Under the pieces are notes generated by a model, which did not search any database, was not told the DNA's origin, and saw only the letters and a program-made list of their open reading frames with translations. From assembly GCF_030867145.1 (NCBI RefSeq), contig NC_134419.1:4863501-4927500 (forward strand): DNA of 64,000 nucleotides, read 5' to 3'. This DNA comes from Opisthocomus hoazin. Taxonomy: Eukaryota; Chordata; Aves; Opisthocomiformes; Opisthocomidae. Below, piece by piece: positions 51,901 through 63,883 of the stretch. Each line of letters opens with the position of its first letter. The stretch's first letter is position 1. The position numbers were made by a program, and so were the translations under genes.

Positions 51901-54900
51901 AAAGCAAACACCATGAATCTGGAGGAGTTGTCAGGACTTTGTGATTTAGGGAGCTATCCAAATCAACAAGCATATTTCTCATGGAGTCAAACAGACATGA
52001 GAATAGCTGAGGTCCCGATTCAGTGCTCCAGTTAATCAATTCCTTAATGCTCAAGAATAATTCAGAAAAAGATAGGAGGTGCTAATGTCCTACTAAGTTT
52101 CTGGGAGGCAAACTTACACTCCACTGAGGCACCTTGCTATAGTTAGGTGTATAATTATATACTTTGCTGAACTGGAACTAATGGGAGGTGCAGGAATCCA
52201 GATCCTGACATACCAAACGCATACATTCTGGGGGAACCAAAACAGCCATGGCCAGAGGATTCAAACAGAAGACATGGGAAGCTGCCAGAACTGGAAAGAA
52301 GAGATAACATGTGAAAGAATTAACTCTGTATGTCTCAGGTAACCTTCTAGCAATGAGAAAACTGAACAAAAGCTACTCACCAAATCACAGAATAGTGAGC
52401 AGATTAAAACACTAATAAGAAAGAAACAAGTACATTCCTATGGTTCTCTACCATTGCTATACTAGAAAAGTTGAACTTCATTTTGATGTACAACAAACAT
52501 AAACTGAATGCAACTAAAAATCCAAGATGATTTTAACTAGTTGATCAGAATGGAGTAGAACTGAATGATAACAAAGGTCATCAGAAAAAAAAACCACACC
52601 AACAATTACATGCTTCCATATCTTTTTCCAGAAGAAGGAAAGAAAAAATACCATTTTTTTTAAAAGTGGTTACAAGCAAGCCCGTTGCGTAACTTGAATT
52701 GTCTAAAGACTAGGAAAGTGCTATAGACAGATTTAGATAGAATACTGAAGATGTACTGGTGATAGATATCTGAATAAGACGACAAGTAGAATTTAAATGA
52801 AAGTTACATTTTGGCCATTTAATATGAAGTAACTGAAATCAACTTACTTCTTCTCTAAATATAGAATTCTAGACAAATAAAAAGTAGTGAAGATAAGCTA
52901 AACCAGCACTGCTAGGCAATCCTCCTTAATCCTGAGTTGCCTTGCTTTTCCATACTGCAGTGAACGACGCTATTGAAAAACTGAGAAGCAAAGAAGTAAT
53001 GTAAGAATTACAGTCACTCAAGGGTCACAAATAAGCTTGCACAGCATTTTGTTAAATGGTGCTAATTATTATCAATCTTCTATAAAACTATGGCAATAAA
53101 AAACCCCTAAAGGTCTCACAATGTAATAGCCACCTTCCCAAGCTCAGAGACCAGGGAATACGGGAACCATTTCCAACGTAAACAGACAGAGAAACAAGAA
53201 ACAAAGCTGGAATATTAAGAAAAAAGAAATAATAAAGCTTATGGAGGCCTCAAATGACAGTTGTGGAGAAGGCAACAGATGCAGGGAATCTTCTCTGGTG
53301 TATTGGAAGTCTATCGGAACACCAATTAGACTCAGCCAGGCCCAACTGCTTCAACTGCCCTCTCACAGGTTTCAAGAGCGAATTAATGGAGCCCCTATTC
53401 ACTACTATCTGCTCTCCCACTTGGAAGACTGCAGTATCTTTTTTCTGCTGGTGATGTAACTAGAAACTAAAGCTTACGATCGCTAACTCAGAAGACATAC
53501 TGCATTTTGTACAGAGTAGTTATAATTTTTCTTACTGGAATAAAAAAATTATATCATTTTCATTTAAAAAAAATAGCTGTGGGACTAAAAGAAATGGACT
53601 TGAAAATTCTTTTGACATAATAAATAAAATTTTCACACATTTTACTGTAAATGTGGTTACCTCGGAGAGTAAAATTTCAAAGTGTGTGTGTGGAGACTTC
53701 ATTAGCAAGACATTGTTTAGGTAAATGTCCATACTATGTCTGATGCTTGACATCTAACTGTAATAACTTAAGAAATAATTGCAATTAAAACTGGTTTATG
53801 ATGTGGCAAAACATTATTTCCTTTCAAAGCCACATTAGTCTCTAGTCACATCTACAACATTTTATAATCAGTAAGAACAAAACTCTGCTTGCGTACTGGT
53901 GTAAATCAAGAATAGTTTTTCACAAATTACATCTACAAAGCAAATTTGGCCAAAAGGCTTCTGTGGAAGATCTACTGGCACTGCTGTATTTACCTTCTGG
54001 GAGTAACGCTGCCAGTAAGGTTAGCACGATGAGTACAGGGGGTATAAGGAGGATCTTGGTATTCAACAGTTAAAGAACTTCTATAAAGTATTTCCTACTG
54101 TAAGATTTCACTGACAAAGTGTATATTCCTGACTCAAAACCACAAGAGCTTGTCTGGTTTAAAATGGAAAAAAAATCTGCCCATTTTGGAGAAAAACCCT
54201 GGCCCTCTCTTCATTTGGTTTTGCTGGTTCTTGAAGCTGTCTCAGCATTTAGTAACTTAATACTTTTACATCATTTACATTTTATGCTAATGATATAAAG
54301 ACTAGCATTTTGCTATAACTGCTTTCCATTAGCGTTGGTCTGAAAGGACACGTTTAAATTTCTAAAATTATAAAATAAAATCATGACACTGATACATCTT
54401 CAGGTCAATGAATTAGAAAATGGTATCTCCTCATTAGTAACATCAGTATTAGTGTCCAGCTTTAGTCAACAGATTAACAGGCAAATTAGATCTTAAATTT
54501 AATTTAAGCTTGTGACAGTAAAGACTTCTGCAGAATAAATATGTATGGAAACAAAAAACTAGTCATACTCCTCACTTAGACACAAAAATTGTAGTATTTA
54601 TTTTACTTTGCATTATGAAAACCACAATAACTAAATATATACTTCATTGTATCACCACTAACATTTTTTCTGTTTGTTTCAAACCAACTTTTATTTTATT
54701 TCTTATGTTCTGAAATGAAACGCTCTCCCTTAGCTCTGTGAAGCGAAATTAGAAAGCTTGTTTTCCTTCTACCTCCTCTATGTAGCTTCTCAGAAAACTA
54801 CCTGGCAAGCAACTCCATGCAGAAACTTTGGAAAAATACTTAAATCTAATTGTTCAAAAAACCTGAATGGCAAAGAACGGTTTCTAAATAGTTTGGTCAC

Positions 54901-56127
54901 TCGTGTTAAACTTCATTAATACATGCATGGTCAACTGAAAAACAATCCTAATCCTCACTTTGGCTGAGTTGTGTACATTAAGCCTCGTTCCTACAGTTCA
55001 ATCCAGACAGACAGCCTGCTCTATAAGCATTTACAGCCATCCGTGGCACTTTGCAGATGTGTATTATCCATTTACAACTACCCCAGATTGGGAACCTCAT
55101 AAAAGTACACGCTAATCTTCGGGAAAAAACACTATGCATTGTACGGGTGCAGCACTTGACACAATCTTCATTTGTTTACACTTGAGGAAATAGTACTATA
55201 GGATTGGGATAACATTGGGACTCGTATTGGAAACAGAATAAAATACCTGAATTATTATATCAGCTGTTGTATTATTACTTAGTATTTTGAAAGCCTCTGT
55301 GAACAGTGGACAAATCTGGGAAGCTGTGCCTTCTGTGAGGTATCTCTCTGAAGAATAGGACTGGCACAGGACTCTGCAGGGGTGGGTATGCCCTGCCAAT
55401 GTATAAGTTGCAGAGAGGATAAGATGGGAGCTCCGTGTGCTGGTCTGAGATGCAAAACATGAGACTGGTCAGATCAGCTTTCCCCTCCCTCCAGCAGGCC
55501 CCCGATGATACGCACGTTCTGCATGTGCCAGTACCATGCAGAGGACAGCACCACTCTAGGGAACACCTCGCATTTAAATACCAGCCAGGGCAGAGACGTC
55601 TCAGCACCAGAAAGGCCCCAAGCCTACTCTCTATAAAACTATGACTAACGCATACAAGATCACTCAGTGCCAAAGCTCCCCTTCTGACTTCCCTAATTTA
55701 CTGGTTAATCTTTAGGCAAAACTAAGCACTCTGTTTTGTCTCTCTTGCAGACATTCTGACTAGTCAGCTTCTCTTCCAGTGTTATAATAAGTCAAGTACA
55801 CTCTAATCACCATCATGAACACTTCTAACACTGCTATTTTTCAATCTAGCTATACTTAAATATAGTTCAACTTCAACCAGCTAGGCCACACTTAGATTTC
55901 TGGTTATCCAAAGCAAAGCTTTATTCCCGAGCCATGTTTATCAATGAGAATGCCTTGATTACCCAGATATATTTCTCCATCCCTCGCAATGTCTAGATAA
56001 TGATGCTAGCTTTGTTATCTCTTACAGGCGAGTTACTCTACAGCGAGATACGTTCCCAATAAACAGCTGGCATTACTGCAAACCATTGTCTTAACTGAAG
56101 TTAAGTACACGTTGGGAATCACAAGAA

Positions 56128-56375
56128 CACGACGGCGGGTGCCGCCGGGTCAGTGAGGTGCGGGTTCCCACCACCCCACCGCGGAGCTCCCCCGCAGCCC
56201 CCAGCCGCCACCGGGCTCCCCGGCCCCGCCCCAGCAGCGCGCGGCGGCCAGCGCCAGGGCGGCGGGCGCGAGCGGCTCGGTGGAGGAAGGGCGACCTCTG
56301 CAGGCTCCGCACGGCCACGGCCGCCGCCGCTCCCCTGCTCCTTGGGCGACGCGGGTCGCTTTCATCTCCGAGACG
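56128..56375. promoter_or_regulatory. Orphan CpG island, candidate promoter
   Basis: About 250 bp of dense CpG and G+C with GC-box-like CCCCGCCCC, sharply bounded by A+T-rich DNA. No supported coding exon overlaps it; open frames on both strands are Arg/Pro/Ala/Gly-rich composition products. It lies 3.5 kb upstream of the CAIAP-like ATG and 17 kb downstream of JUN. It could hold a non-coding first exon of that gene or the start of a non-coding RNA in either direction. Strand cannot be decided. Confidence 0.65.
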
Positions 56376-56619
56376 TTAAACCGGAGAAAATTACATGTGT
56401 ATTTGATGATGACATAGCAACGCAAAATAAGCTGGAAAACCTGGGCACGTGTTCATTTAAGAAATAAATGTTCATCTTGGAGAAGTCAGAAAACAATACT
56501 TCAAAGGACACAAACTTCAAAGCGCTCTGGAAGTTCAAAGCACTGCACCAACGTTAATAAACACTTAGGACGTGTCTGTGAGCTAGAGAAATTTTTCCTT
56601 TTTTAATGCTTGTGTAAAC

Positions 56620-56680
56620 AGGGCACAGAGATTAAGTGAATTGCCCAGGGACAGGAGTTAGTAGCAAACCTGAGACTGCA
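56620..56680 (+). repeat. MIR-like SINE relic
   Basis: GGGCACAGAGATTAAGTGAA followed by TTGCCCAGGGACAGGAG closely follows the MIR core (ggcacagagaggttaagtgacttgcccagggtcacac). It lies 245 bp downstream of the CpG island. Confidence 0.7.
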
Positions 56681-57205
56681 CGTGAGAAGTAACTGGCTCG
56701 AGCCTCCTTTCTCAAGAGCAGCCCCAGCTGGGTTAGAACCGCGAGCAGACGCTCCCTGCACAGTTACTCGGCGGAGGCCAGACCAGAGGTGGTTCCTGAC
56801 ACCAGCATCACCTGCCCTTTTCAAGGCCTGCTCTAAACTCTGGCATGCTGTTTTCAGCCGATATCCTGCCAGCACAGCCAGTGCCGCATCTGCACAGGTC
56901 TGTCTGAACTAAGCTAATCTTACACACACACCGACTCATCCGTGTCTAACACTGGTGTCAGAGCTTCAGCCGTCTCGGTGAAGATTTTCAGGAGTTCTGC
57001 GTCATGACAAGCTGCTCGCTGCAGGCTTCTTGACAGCACGCAATTAAAATACAATCAGCACACCGACAGCGTGAAGTTTCTCTGATGGCACTGCTGAAGC
57101 TGAACCTGCACTAGTACCAACCAGAAGTTTTTACTACGTCCTTCTAAAGTAAAGCATAAAATTTCCTCAATCATCTAAGCTGATCTGCTACATATCCATA
57201 CTGCT

Positions 57206-57245
57206 GAACACAGAGATCCTTAAGTGAACACAGAGATCCCTAAGT
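57206..57245. repeat. 20-bp tandem duplication, two copies
   Basis: GAACACAGAGATCCYTAAGT is repeated head to tail with a single C/T difference. Confidence 0.95.
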
Positions 57246-58439
57246 GCTATCTGACAAAGAAGACAGAAGCAAAGCCCACTGACTGCTTTTCAAAATAACC
57301 TATTAAGGAACAGTCCTTGGACACGTGGAGCTAAAGAAGCCAGCAGAAATAAAAGTGGCCTGTGGAGTACCTAGGAAGAAAAAAAATAAATCACCTTTTG
57401 CCCCTCAGACAACAAATAAATGTAAAAGATAACAAAGAAGGCCAAAGATTTGCCTCTTCCTCTCTCTTAACTTTTTTCTTTTCGTAGATCTTTAGTAATA
57501 GTGAATTTTGCCACTCATTTTTAATGAAGAGCTTCCTGGTGATCCCACACGTTTGTGGTCTCATGCACTCTAATTAAGTGAAGAAGAGAAGAGGTGTGGA
57601 ACCTTAGTATTTTTCACTTCTCTAAAACATTCATATGTTAAATAAATAGAATTAATAAGTTTAAAAGATATAAACAAAAAGCATGCTTCAAACAGCCAAT
57701 TATGAACCTTTTTTCTTCTCAACTGTTTGGGTTTTTAATCTTTTTGTGAAGTCATTATTGCAAAAAAGGCTTAATTCTAAAAGTAGTTAAAATACTAATT
57801 AAAAAATAAATGTTTTTGAAACATTATTTCTAAAAATGAATCCATATAACAACTTCCAAAGTTTTCTTGTCAAATGTGATTCTTGTTTTAAGACAGATTT
57901 TCCTCATAAGTCACATACATATAATGAAGACGTTTTTTTAAAAAACTGCATAATTATATTTTGAAGACTGTGATTTGCATCTAAGTATTTTGCTGCATAT
58001 TATTTTACCAAAATAAAGTCCCACAGGGGCTCTGAAGGAGATGTTGCCTGCATACGTTGTTCAAATGTTCCTCCTCAAGGCCAGTTAGGAGTACTGCACC
58101 CTTTCATTTCTACCGTTTGCTGGTAAAATTTCTGTTTTCAGCACACTAGGAAATTACTGCCATACCAACAGACGCTTACAGAATATTACAATTTCTGTTT
58201 GTAAGTTTTTCAGGAGTTCCAAAAATTCTTGTGCTGTCTATATTCGCAATATTGCTCAGCACTTACATAACATTTGCCACTGCCGGAACTCCAAACTTTC
58301 CTGTGCAGATAATCGAGTATTGCTATCTGTTTTGCATAGGAACAATAACAATGATGACAGAAAGATCTCATTTCACCAAACTTTAAGCTCTATTAATTTA
58401 CTCAAGACATGGACCGATCTTCAGCACTTTTTTAAGTCA

Positions 58440-58540
58440 AACCTGAAGACTAAATAATTTGCAGATCACAGACTGAGTCATTAGCAGATTTGGGAACACA
58501 ATTCAGACCTCCTGACTCCTTCCAATAAACCAGAGCTTTC
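58440..58540 (+). repeat. MIR-like SINE relic (3' part)
   Basis: AATTTGCAGATCACAGACTG, GCAGATTTGGGAACACAATT, CAGACCTCCTGACTCC and a terminal CCAGAGCTTTC follow the MIR 3' order (acttgcccaaggtcacacagc, gcagagctgggattcgaaccc, gacctcctgactcc, ccagtgctctt). Contains TGAGTCA at 58474-58480. Confidence 0.7.
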
Positions 58541-58730
58541 ATGTCACACACTAATAATCACTAACTCAATGACAAAGGTTTTGCTATTCCTGCTGTAGTG
58601 CCCTTCTTTGCATTTCAGAGGAATTATTGGGCTCTTAAATTGGCTGTCAAGTATGCTGACTTGGTAACTGGCTGGCTTTCAAAATATATATTAAAAGTCT
58701 TGCCTTTCCCGGCTATTCCTTCAATAAATC

Positions 58731-58747
58731 TTTTTTTTTTTTTTTTT
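58731..58747. repeat. (T)17 homopolymer
   Basis: A run of 17 T. No adjacent retroposon body recognised. Confidence 0.95.
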
Positions 58748-59916
58748 AATAGAATAAGCTTTGTGAACTTACTTATAAAACCAAAATCAACAGAAAAAAA
58801 TTAAAAATCTTATCAGTCACATTGTACATACTATTAAAGAAAATACATTCAAAGGCAGCAGGACCCAACAGAAAGGGCACTGAACTAAGAAACAGATGGC
58901 AACATCTCCCACTTGCTTAAATAAGGTCAAGATTTCAGCTTTTCAGCTCATTTTATTTCTCGCTCTTACAGAACTCTGTAATCTCAATTTCTCTCTCAAT
59001 TGGTTTCAAAATGTGTAGATGATTATTATTTCCTTCTCTCCATAAGGAGTTTTAACCCCAATAAGTTAAATTAATTACAGCTAGATTCAAAGTTCCTACA
59101 CCCATATTGAAGACTATACATATTCACAGATTTGAAGCTCTATTTAATTATATTTTCAATGTCACATACTGAATCACACGCCTTGATCCACCTCATGTAA
59201 AAGAATTAAGTTCCAGACAGACTCCAGGTTACAGCAGGAATGGCAAGCTAAATAGCCTTTAAGTTAAATATACCTCATAGACTGAAGCTGTAACTCATAT
59301 TAGAAAGGCTGGATCACTTCTTATAACTAGCTGCTTATACAGTTTATTTTTTTCTAGGTCTTTATGTTTTTATTTCATTACATTATAGGGTTTTCACCTA
59401 CATAGCTGGCAATGTGTACTCTTTCATTCAAGATCATACAAGGTATGTAATCATGGCAACAGTAACTATGCTGTGAATTTTCTTTTGTCATGTTTAATAG
59501 ACTGGTCATTTAAGCACAGACAAAAACCAGCTTGGCCAGAGGAACTTGATAAACAAATAACTTCTATTCAAACATCAGATTCACAAAAGCATTTTTTTTC
59601 TAATTATGTATAAAAAAATCTGGAAGAAGTCTTCCAAGTGGAATATCTTTACATATAACAGATTCTTGTTTTGTTATTAAACTTCAGTTGTTGCTAAGGA
59701 AGAACGGAGATCAAAGGACTTCTAACAACTAGAAAACCAAAGGTGAGGGAGTTTTGATTATTTCTCATTCTATAACGATTTATCACTGAACTACAACGGT
59801 TGCTTGTTCATAGTCCTATGAAAAGAACGTGTGAAATGATGTGAACCTGGCTTTGCTATTTCATATTTAACTTCAAACGTCAAAACAACAGCTCAATTAA
59901 TTTTTTGATTATCAAC

Positions 59917-62229
59917 ATGATCATGCATTCAAGTAGCCTGTTTACAAATCCGTACGCAATTGAAGTTCTAAGGACTAAAAAAGAAGAACTAGTAGAAGGC
60001 ATAAACGACCCAGACAATCTTCTGAGCTGGCTGATAAACAATGGTATTTTTACCCCAGAAAAAAAGATGGTCATGAGTTTCTACAGGACACGAACAGAAA
60101 AAAACTCTCGAGTTTTAGACATACTAATGTCTCAAGGTGAACGAGCCTGCAGGCTCTTTTTCTATCCATGTTTAAAGCAAGTGGAGCCAAAACTTTATAG
60201 CAAGATGAGAAAATATGTCAGTGAAGTAAATGAAAGCATCGGAGATGCTAGAAGACAACTGGTAGGATATTTACTTGAAAAAGACAAAGCTTGGTTTGAA
60301 AACAGCAGTGAACAGCACCAGGAAAAAAAAGACAGTCCTAGGAGAACAAAGCAAGAACGGCAAGAGCAAAAAAAGGACAGTCATAAAAGAAAAAAGCAAG
60401 AATGGGCTATTAAGAAGAAAGAAAAAGAAACTCCATTTTCAAGAGCAGCAAAATCCAGAAAAGATCATGCTGATGTTGACATCTTTGATGCAGTTGCTAA
60501 AGGTTATCTTTCTGAGTTAGAGAAAACATTGGAAGATAATGATATTAATGCACTAAACTCTTCAAGCGAAACACTTCTGCATGTTGCAGCCGCTAATGGA
60601 CATCTAACGATAATGGAATATTTGATCAGCAAAGGTGCAAAGACAGATGTGAAGGACAAGAAAGGAAGAACACCGCTGCACAGGGCTGCTGAGAAAGGCC
60701 ATGGTGACGCAGTGGAAGTGCTTCTTCAACATGGTGCTTATATGTACAGTCTGGATATGGCAGGCAAGACGCCACTTCATTTGGCTGCACAGAACAACCA
60801 CAGTCACATATTGAAGATGCTCCTGAAAGAAGAGGCAAGAAGCTACAGGAGCCAGCACAACTTTTTGCACAGGGCAGCTCTTAAAGATGAGAGCAGTCTG
60901 GCAGAAATGCTTTTAAAGGCTGGTGCCTCCACTGATGGAAGGGATGAAAGAGGACAGACTGCTCTCAGTTACGCTGTTTCTCAGGGGTCTGAAAATACTG
61001 CAAAAGTACTGCTAGAAGCCGGAGCCAGTGTTGATTCCAACATGGCCGAAAGAGCCCTCAACAGCAACCGCCCATCCATCTTCAAAATACTGCTAGAATA
61101 TTCGAAAGATTTGTCGCCTGACATAATGGAGTCAGCTCTTTTTAGAGCTGTACAGAAAAATCTGCATGCTATTGTAGCAGCTTTAACTGACAGAGGAACA
61201 GATATAAATGCCTACAATGAAATGCAGTACACTCCTTTACTCCTGGCGTGTGAAACAGGCAAAGCTGAATCAGCAGAAGTTCTAATCAAAAAGGGAGCAA
61301 ACCTCGGAATAAAGACTCCTGCTTCAGACACAGCTTTGCATTTGGCAGTTCAAGCTGGGGCTGCTTCCATCGCAAATCTGCTGCTGCGCAAAGGGATGGA
61401 AGGTAACCTTACGAACCGAGACGATGAAACCCCACTCCATGTTGCTGCAATTCATAATAAAGGAGCATTAGTTGGCCTTTTAGTTAATGCTGGGGCCAAA
61501 ATTAATGCTGTCACTAAAGAGTTTGTTACTCCCCTGCACATTGCAAGTCAAAGAGGTAACGCTGATGTTGCCCAACAGCTGCTGCTCCACAAAGCCGACG
61601 TTAACGTTAAGGATAAGCAATCAAAATCACCTTTACACTTTGCTGCTGAGAGGGGAGACAAAACAATGGTAGAAATGCTTCTGAATGCTAAAGCTGACCC
61701 CAACGCACAAGACAAGGAGAAAAAGACTCCCCTGCACGCTGCAGCTGTGAGAGGACATCTCAGTATCGTGAAAGTTCTGTTAGCTAAAAAAGGAAGATCT
61801 GGAGCTAAGGACATGGATGGATGTACTCCAGTGCACTATGCAGCCATCAAAGGAAACACAGAGGTCATAAAAACTCTCCTGACATCAGGGAAAAATAAAA
61901 ATATTGATGATAGAAACATCTGGAGAAAGACTGCACTGCATATTGCAGCGGAATATGGGCACAGCGACTTGATAAACCTATTACTGAGCCACGGGGCAGC
62001 CATTAATGCCTTAGACAGCAGCAAGGATACTCCATTGCACTGTGCGTGCAAGGCTGGTCATTTTAGTGCTGCAAATTCCCTTGTAAACTGGTCACAAGGA
62101 GAAAAAGCAAATTTACTAGCTGCTAATAGTCTCAAAAAGACCCCATTGCAAGTAGCAGAATTTAATAAAACAGAAAATCAGGCTCAAATTGTAACACTTT
62201 TGAAAAAGAAAATGTTAATAACAAAATGA
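59917..62229 (+). CDS. CAIAP: CARD- and ankyrin-repeat inflammasome adaptor protein, intact single coding exon
   Basis: Predicted cytosolic adaptor. In fish, the founding member is reported to oligomerise through its CARD and act in caspase-1-type inflammasome signalling. The 770 residues read uninterrupted. A CARD-like helical domain spans about 8-102 ([57 protein letters not shown]). A charged Lys/Arg/Glu linker (about 103-185) holds a 15-residue duplication. About 18 ankyrin units follow (186-765), most with TPLHxAA and GH/GN turns; units 5-8 (about 314-434) are degenerate. There is no signal peptide or membrane segment. The frame extends to a TTG at 59905, but the first ATG is 59917 (A at -3), a second is 59923, and an in-frame stop lies at 59842. 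The architecture fits CAIAP; an unnamed CARD-ANK paralogue is the alternative. Candidate polyadenylation signals are at 62989 and 63318. Confidence 0.85.
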   Translation: MIMHSSSLFTNPYAIEVLRTKKEELVEGINDPDNLLSWLINNGIFTPEKKMVMSFYRTRTEKNSRVLDILMSQGERACRLFFYPCLKQVEPKLYSKMRKYVSEVNESIGDARRQLVGYLLEKDKAWFENSSEQHQEKKDSPRRTKQERQEQKKDSHKRKKQEWAIKKKEKETPFSRAAKSRKDHADVDIFDAVAKGYLSELEKTLEDNDINALNSSSETLLHVAAANGHLTIMEYLISKGAKTDVKDKKGRTPLHRAAEKGHGDAVEVLLQHGAYMYSLDMAGKTPLHLAAQNNHSHILKMLLKEEARSYRSQHNFLHRAALKDESSLAEMLLKAGASTDGRDERGQTALSYAVSQGSENTAKVLLEAGASVDSNMAERALNSNRPSIFKILLEYSKDLSPDIMESALFRAVQKNLHAIVAALTDRGTDINAYNEMQYTPLLLACETGKAESAEVLIKKGANLGIKTPASDTALHLAVQAGAASIANLLLRKGMEGNLTNRDDETPLHVAAIHNKGALVGLLVNAGAKINAVTKEFVTPLHIASQRGNADVAQQLLLHKADVNVKDKQSKSPLHFAAERGDKTMVEMLLNAKADPNAQDKEKKTPLHAAAVRGHLSIVKVLLAKKGRSGAKDMDGCTPVHYAAIKGNTEVIKTLLTSGKNKNIDDRNIWRKTALHIAAEYGHSDLINLLLSHGAAINALDSSKDTPLHCACKAGHFSAANSLVNWSQGEKANLLAANSLKKTPLQVAEFNKTENQAQIVTLLKKKMLITK

Positions 62230-63486
62230 AGATGTAAAGCAAAACCTTCTAAATTTAAATGCAGTGTTCTCTTTTAATGTAATTTGGATAGTGCTGTTCC
62301 ACGGTATGATTGAGAATTATGTTAGAGCAGAGAGAATTAAGTTAGCAATCAAAGGTGGCCATGAGAAAAAAGGACCTTAAAGAAGTGTTGATGAGTCTTT
62401 TGCTTCTCTCAGGAATCTCATACTTGGAACCTATTTAAAACGCACCAGTCTTAAACACATTGTGTATGACTTCCTCCAGTATAAATCAAGACTTTAAAAA
62501 AAAACCCCACTTTTCAGATATCTGTGAATATTAGCTTGTACTGATAGCTTAGTTAAGCCTTGTGTAGTGAAATCACGTTTTTTAAAAGCCATCTGTTATG
62601 AATAAGGAGACATCTGTATCCTCAAGGATATAGAGCACAGAGATGCTGGAGTAGATAAGATTTGTTTTGTTTAGCTCAGACAGACCTAACAGCAGAGCGC
62701 TGCCAAAGAGATCTGCCCTCCCTTTCAGTCCAGCCATGCATGCCTGTTCCAGCTTGTAGGTGTGAGCTGATCCAACTTATTTCACAGCCATAACTAAACA
62801 AAGGGGAGAAGCAGGGTAGCAAACAGCTGAACAGCACTGGCTCTCCTGCAGTTAACACCATATTACCTTGGTTTATGCTGATGACAGTATTGCTCTCTGA
62901 GCTAACTGGAAATCAGAAGGCATCTCCCTGAAAATTTATGAGTGTGGGATTGCTCTACTCTAGATTTACTAGACCCACTCCCCACGTTAATAAATCCCAT
63001 CAAGAGGCTTCGTATAAACCAACTAGAGGCACAGCATGTGCCCAAAACTTTGCTAACACAATGATGCTGTTTTCAGGACACCCTTCTGTGCTACACTGAC
63101 ATTCAATATTGGGCTGGACCCTCTTCAGACATTTCTGTTATACCCACGACATGGCATTGACAGATCCCGAGACTATGACAATTATTTTTCTTTCTATCTT
63201 TCATCATACCATTTCTCTAGATTTTGCATTTTTAAGTAAAGATAGTGAAAACAATCATATTTGCTGTTTATTAATTTCACTTTCAAATCAGTTCCAGCAC
63301 AAAGATGAACTGTTCAGAATAAAAGGGTTGCAACAGAGTTTATTGGTTCAAAATATTTGTATTGCCATCTCTTAAAACAGTCGACGGAAGGTTCTCTGTG
63401 GTCATTTTCTATATAATGGTAATTGACCCTCACGTTTCTTCACACTACCCTTCAGCATGAGTCTTAGCTGTCATATATGAATATGA
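62230..63486. other. 3' flank / probable 3'UTR of the CARD-ANK gene
   Basis: No further gene is seen. The first AATAAA signals after the stop codon are at 62989-62994 and 63318-63323, so a 3'UTR of roughly 0.8 or 1.1 kb is possible. No splice sites or coding potential are evident. Confidence 0.45.
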
Positions 63487-63883
63487 GTCTTACAAGGAGC
63501 AGCTGAGGGAGCTGGGGCTGTTTAGTCTGGAGGAGGCTGAGGGGGGACCTTATTGCTCTCTACAACTACCTGAAAGGAGGTTGTAGTGAGGCAGGTGTTG
63601 GCCTCTTCTCCCAACTAACTAGTGATAGGACAAGAGACAATGGCCTCAAGTTGCATCAGGGAAGGTTTAGATTGGATATTAGGAAAAATCTCTTCACTGA
63701 AAGAGTGGTCAGGCATTGGAACAGGCTGCCCAGGGAGGTGGTAGAGTCCCCATCCCTGGAGGTGTTTAAAAAACATGTAGATGTGGCACTTCAGGATATA
63801 GTTTAGTAGGAATGGTGGTGTTGGGCTGATGGTTGGACTTTATGATCTTAGAAGTCTTTTCCAACCTACGACTCTATGATTGG
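63487..63883 (+). mobile_element. CR1 non-LTR retrotransposon, 5'-truncated copy of about 400 bp
   Basis: A CR1 3' fragment of a different subfamily from the 31.2 kb copy. It has AGCTGAGGGAGCTGGGGCTG, ACTACCTGAAAGGAGGTTGT, then GACAAGAGACAATGGCCTCA, AAAAATCTCTTCACTGAAAG, CTGCCCAGGGAGGTGGTAGA and CCCTGGAGGTGTTTAAAAAA. Its 3' end is TGATGGTTGGACTTTATGAT plus TCTTTTCCAACC and a degenerate ACTCTATGATTG tail. It contains a short deletion near its 5' end (GGAGGAGGCTGAGGGGGG) and an in-frame remnant of the RT C-terminus, and is non-autonomous. Confidence 0.95.

Larger units (their letters stand above)
39001..56120. other. Non-coding 17 kb between JUN and the 56 kb CpG island
   Basis: No supported gene. 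Open frames are short and domain-free. Noted inside and listed separately: an imperfect direct repeat, a G-rich and a C-rich tract, a C-MARE-like palindrome, two CR1 tails and a nested local duplication near 48.8 kb. Perfect AP-1 heptamers occur at 46406-46412, 51439-51445 and 54130-54136; isolated 7-mers at this density are not significant by themselves. Confidence 0.6.
56376..59916. other. Non-coding sequence between CpG island and CARD-ANK gene
   Basis: No supported coding exon. It contains two MIR-like relics, a 20-bp tandem duplication and a (T)17 tract at 58731-58747. A possible splice donor AAG/GTGAGG lies at 59742/59743 and a weak acceptor-like AACAACAG at 59891. If used, they would remove a 149-nt intron from the 5'UTR of the CARD-ANK gene without changing its protein. 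Confidence 0.5.

Noticed and set aside
56091-56467. Open frames of 73-104 codons in the 56 kb CpG island on both strands
   Set aside because: Pro/Arg/Ala/Gly composition products. They did not resemble the first exon of MYSM1, the gene that lies on this side of JUN in mammals.
60275-60870. Alternate-frame and reverse open frames within the CARD-ANK gene
   Set aside because: Shadows of the 770-codon frame.
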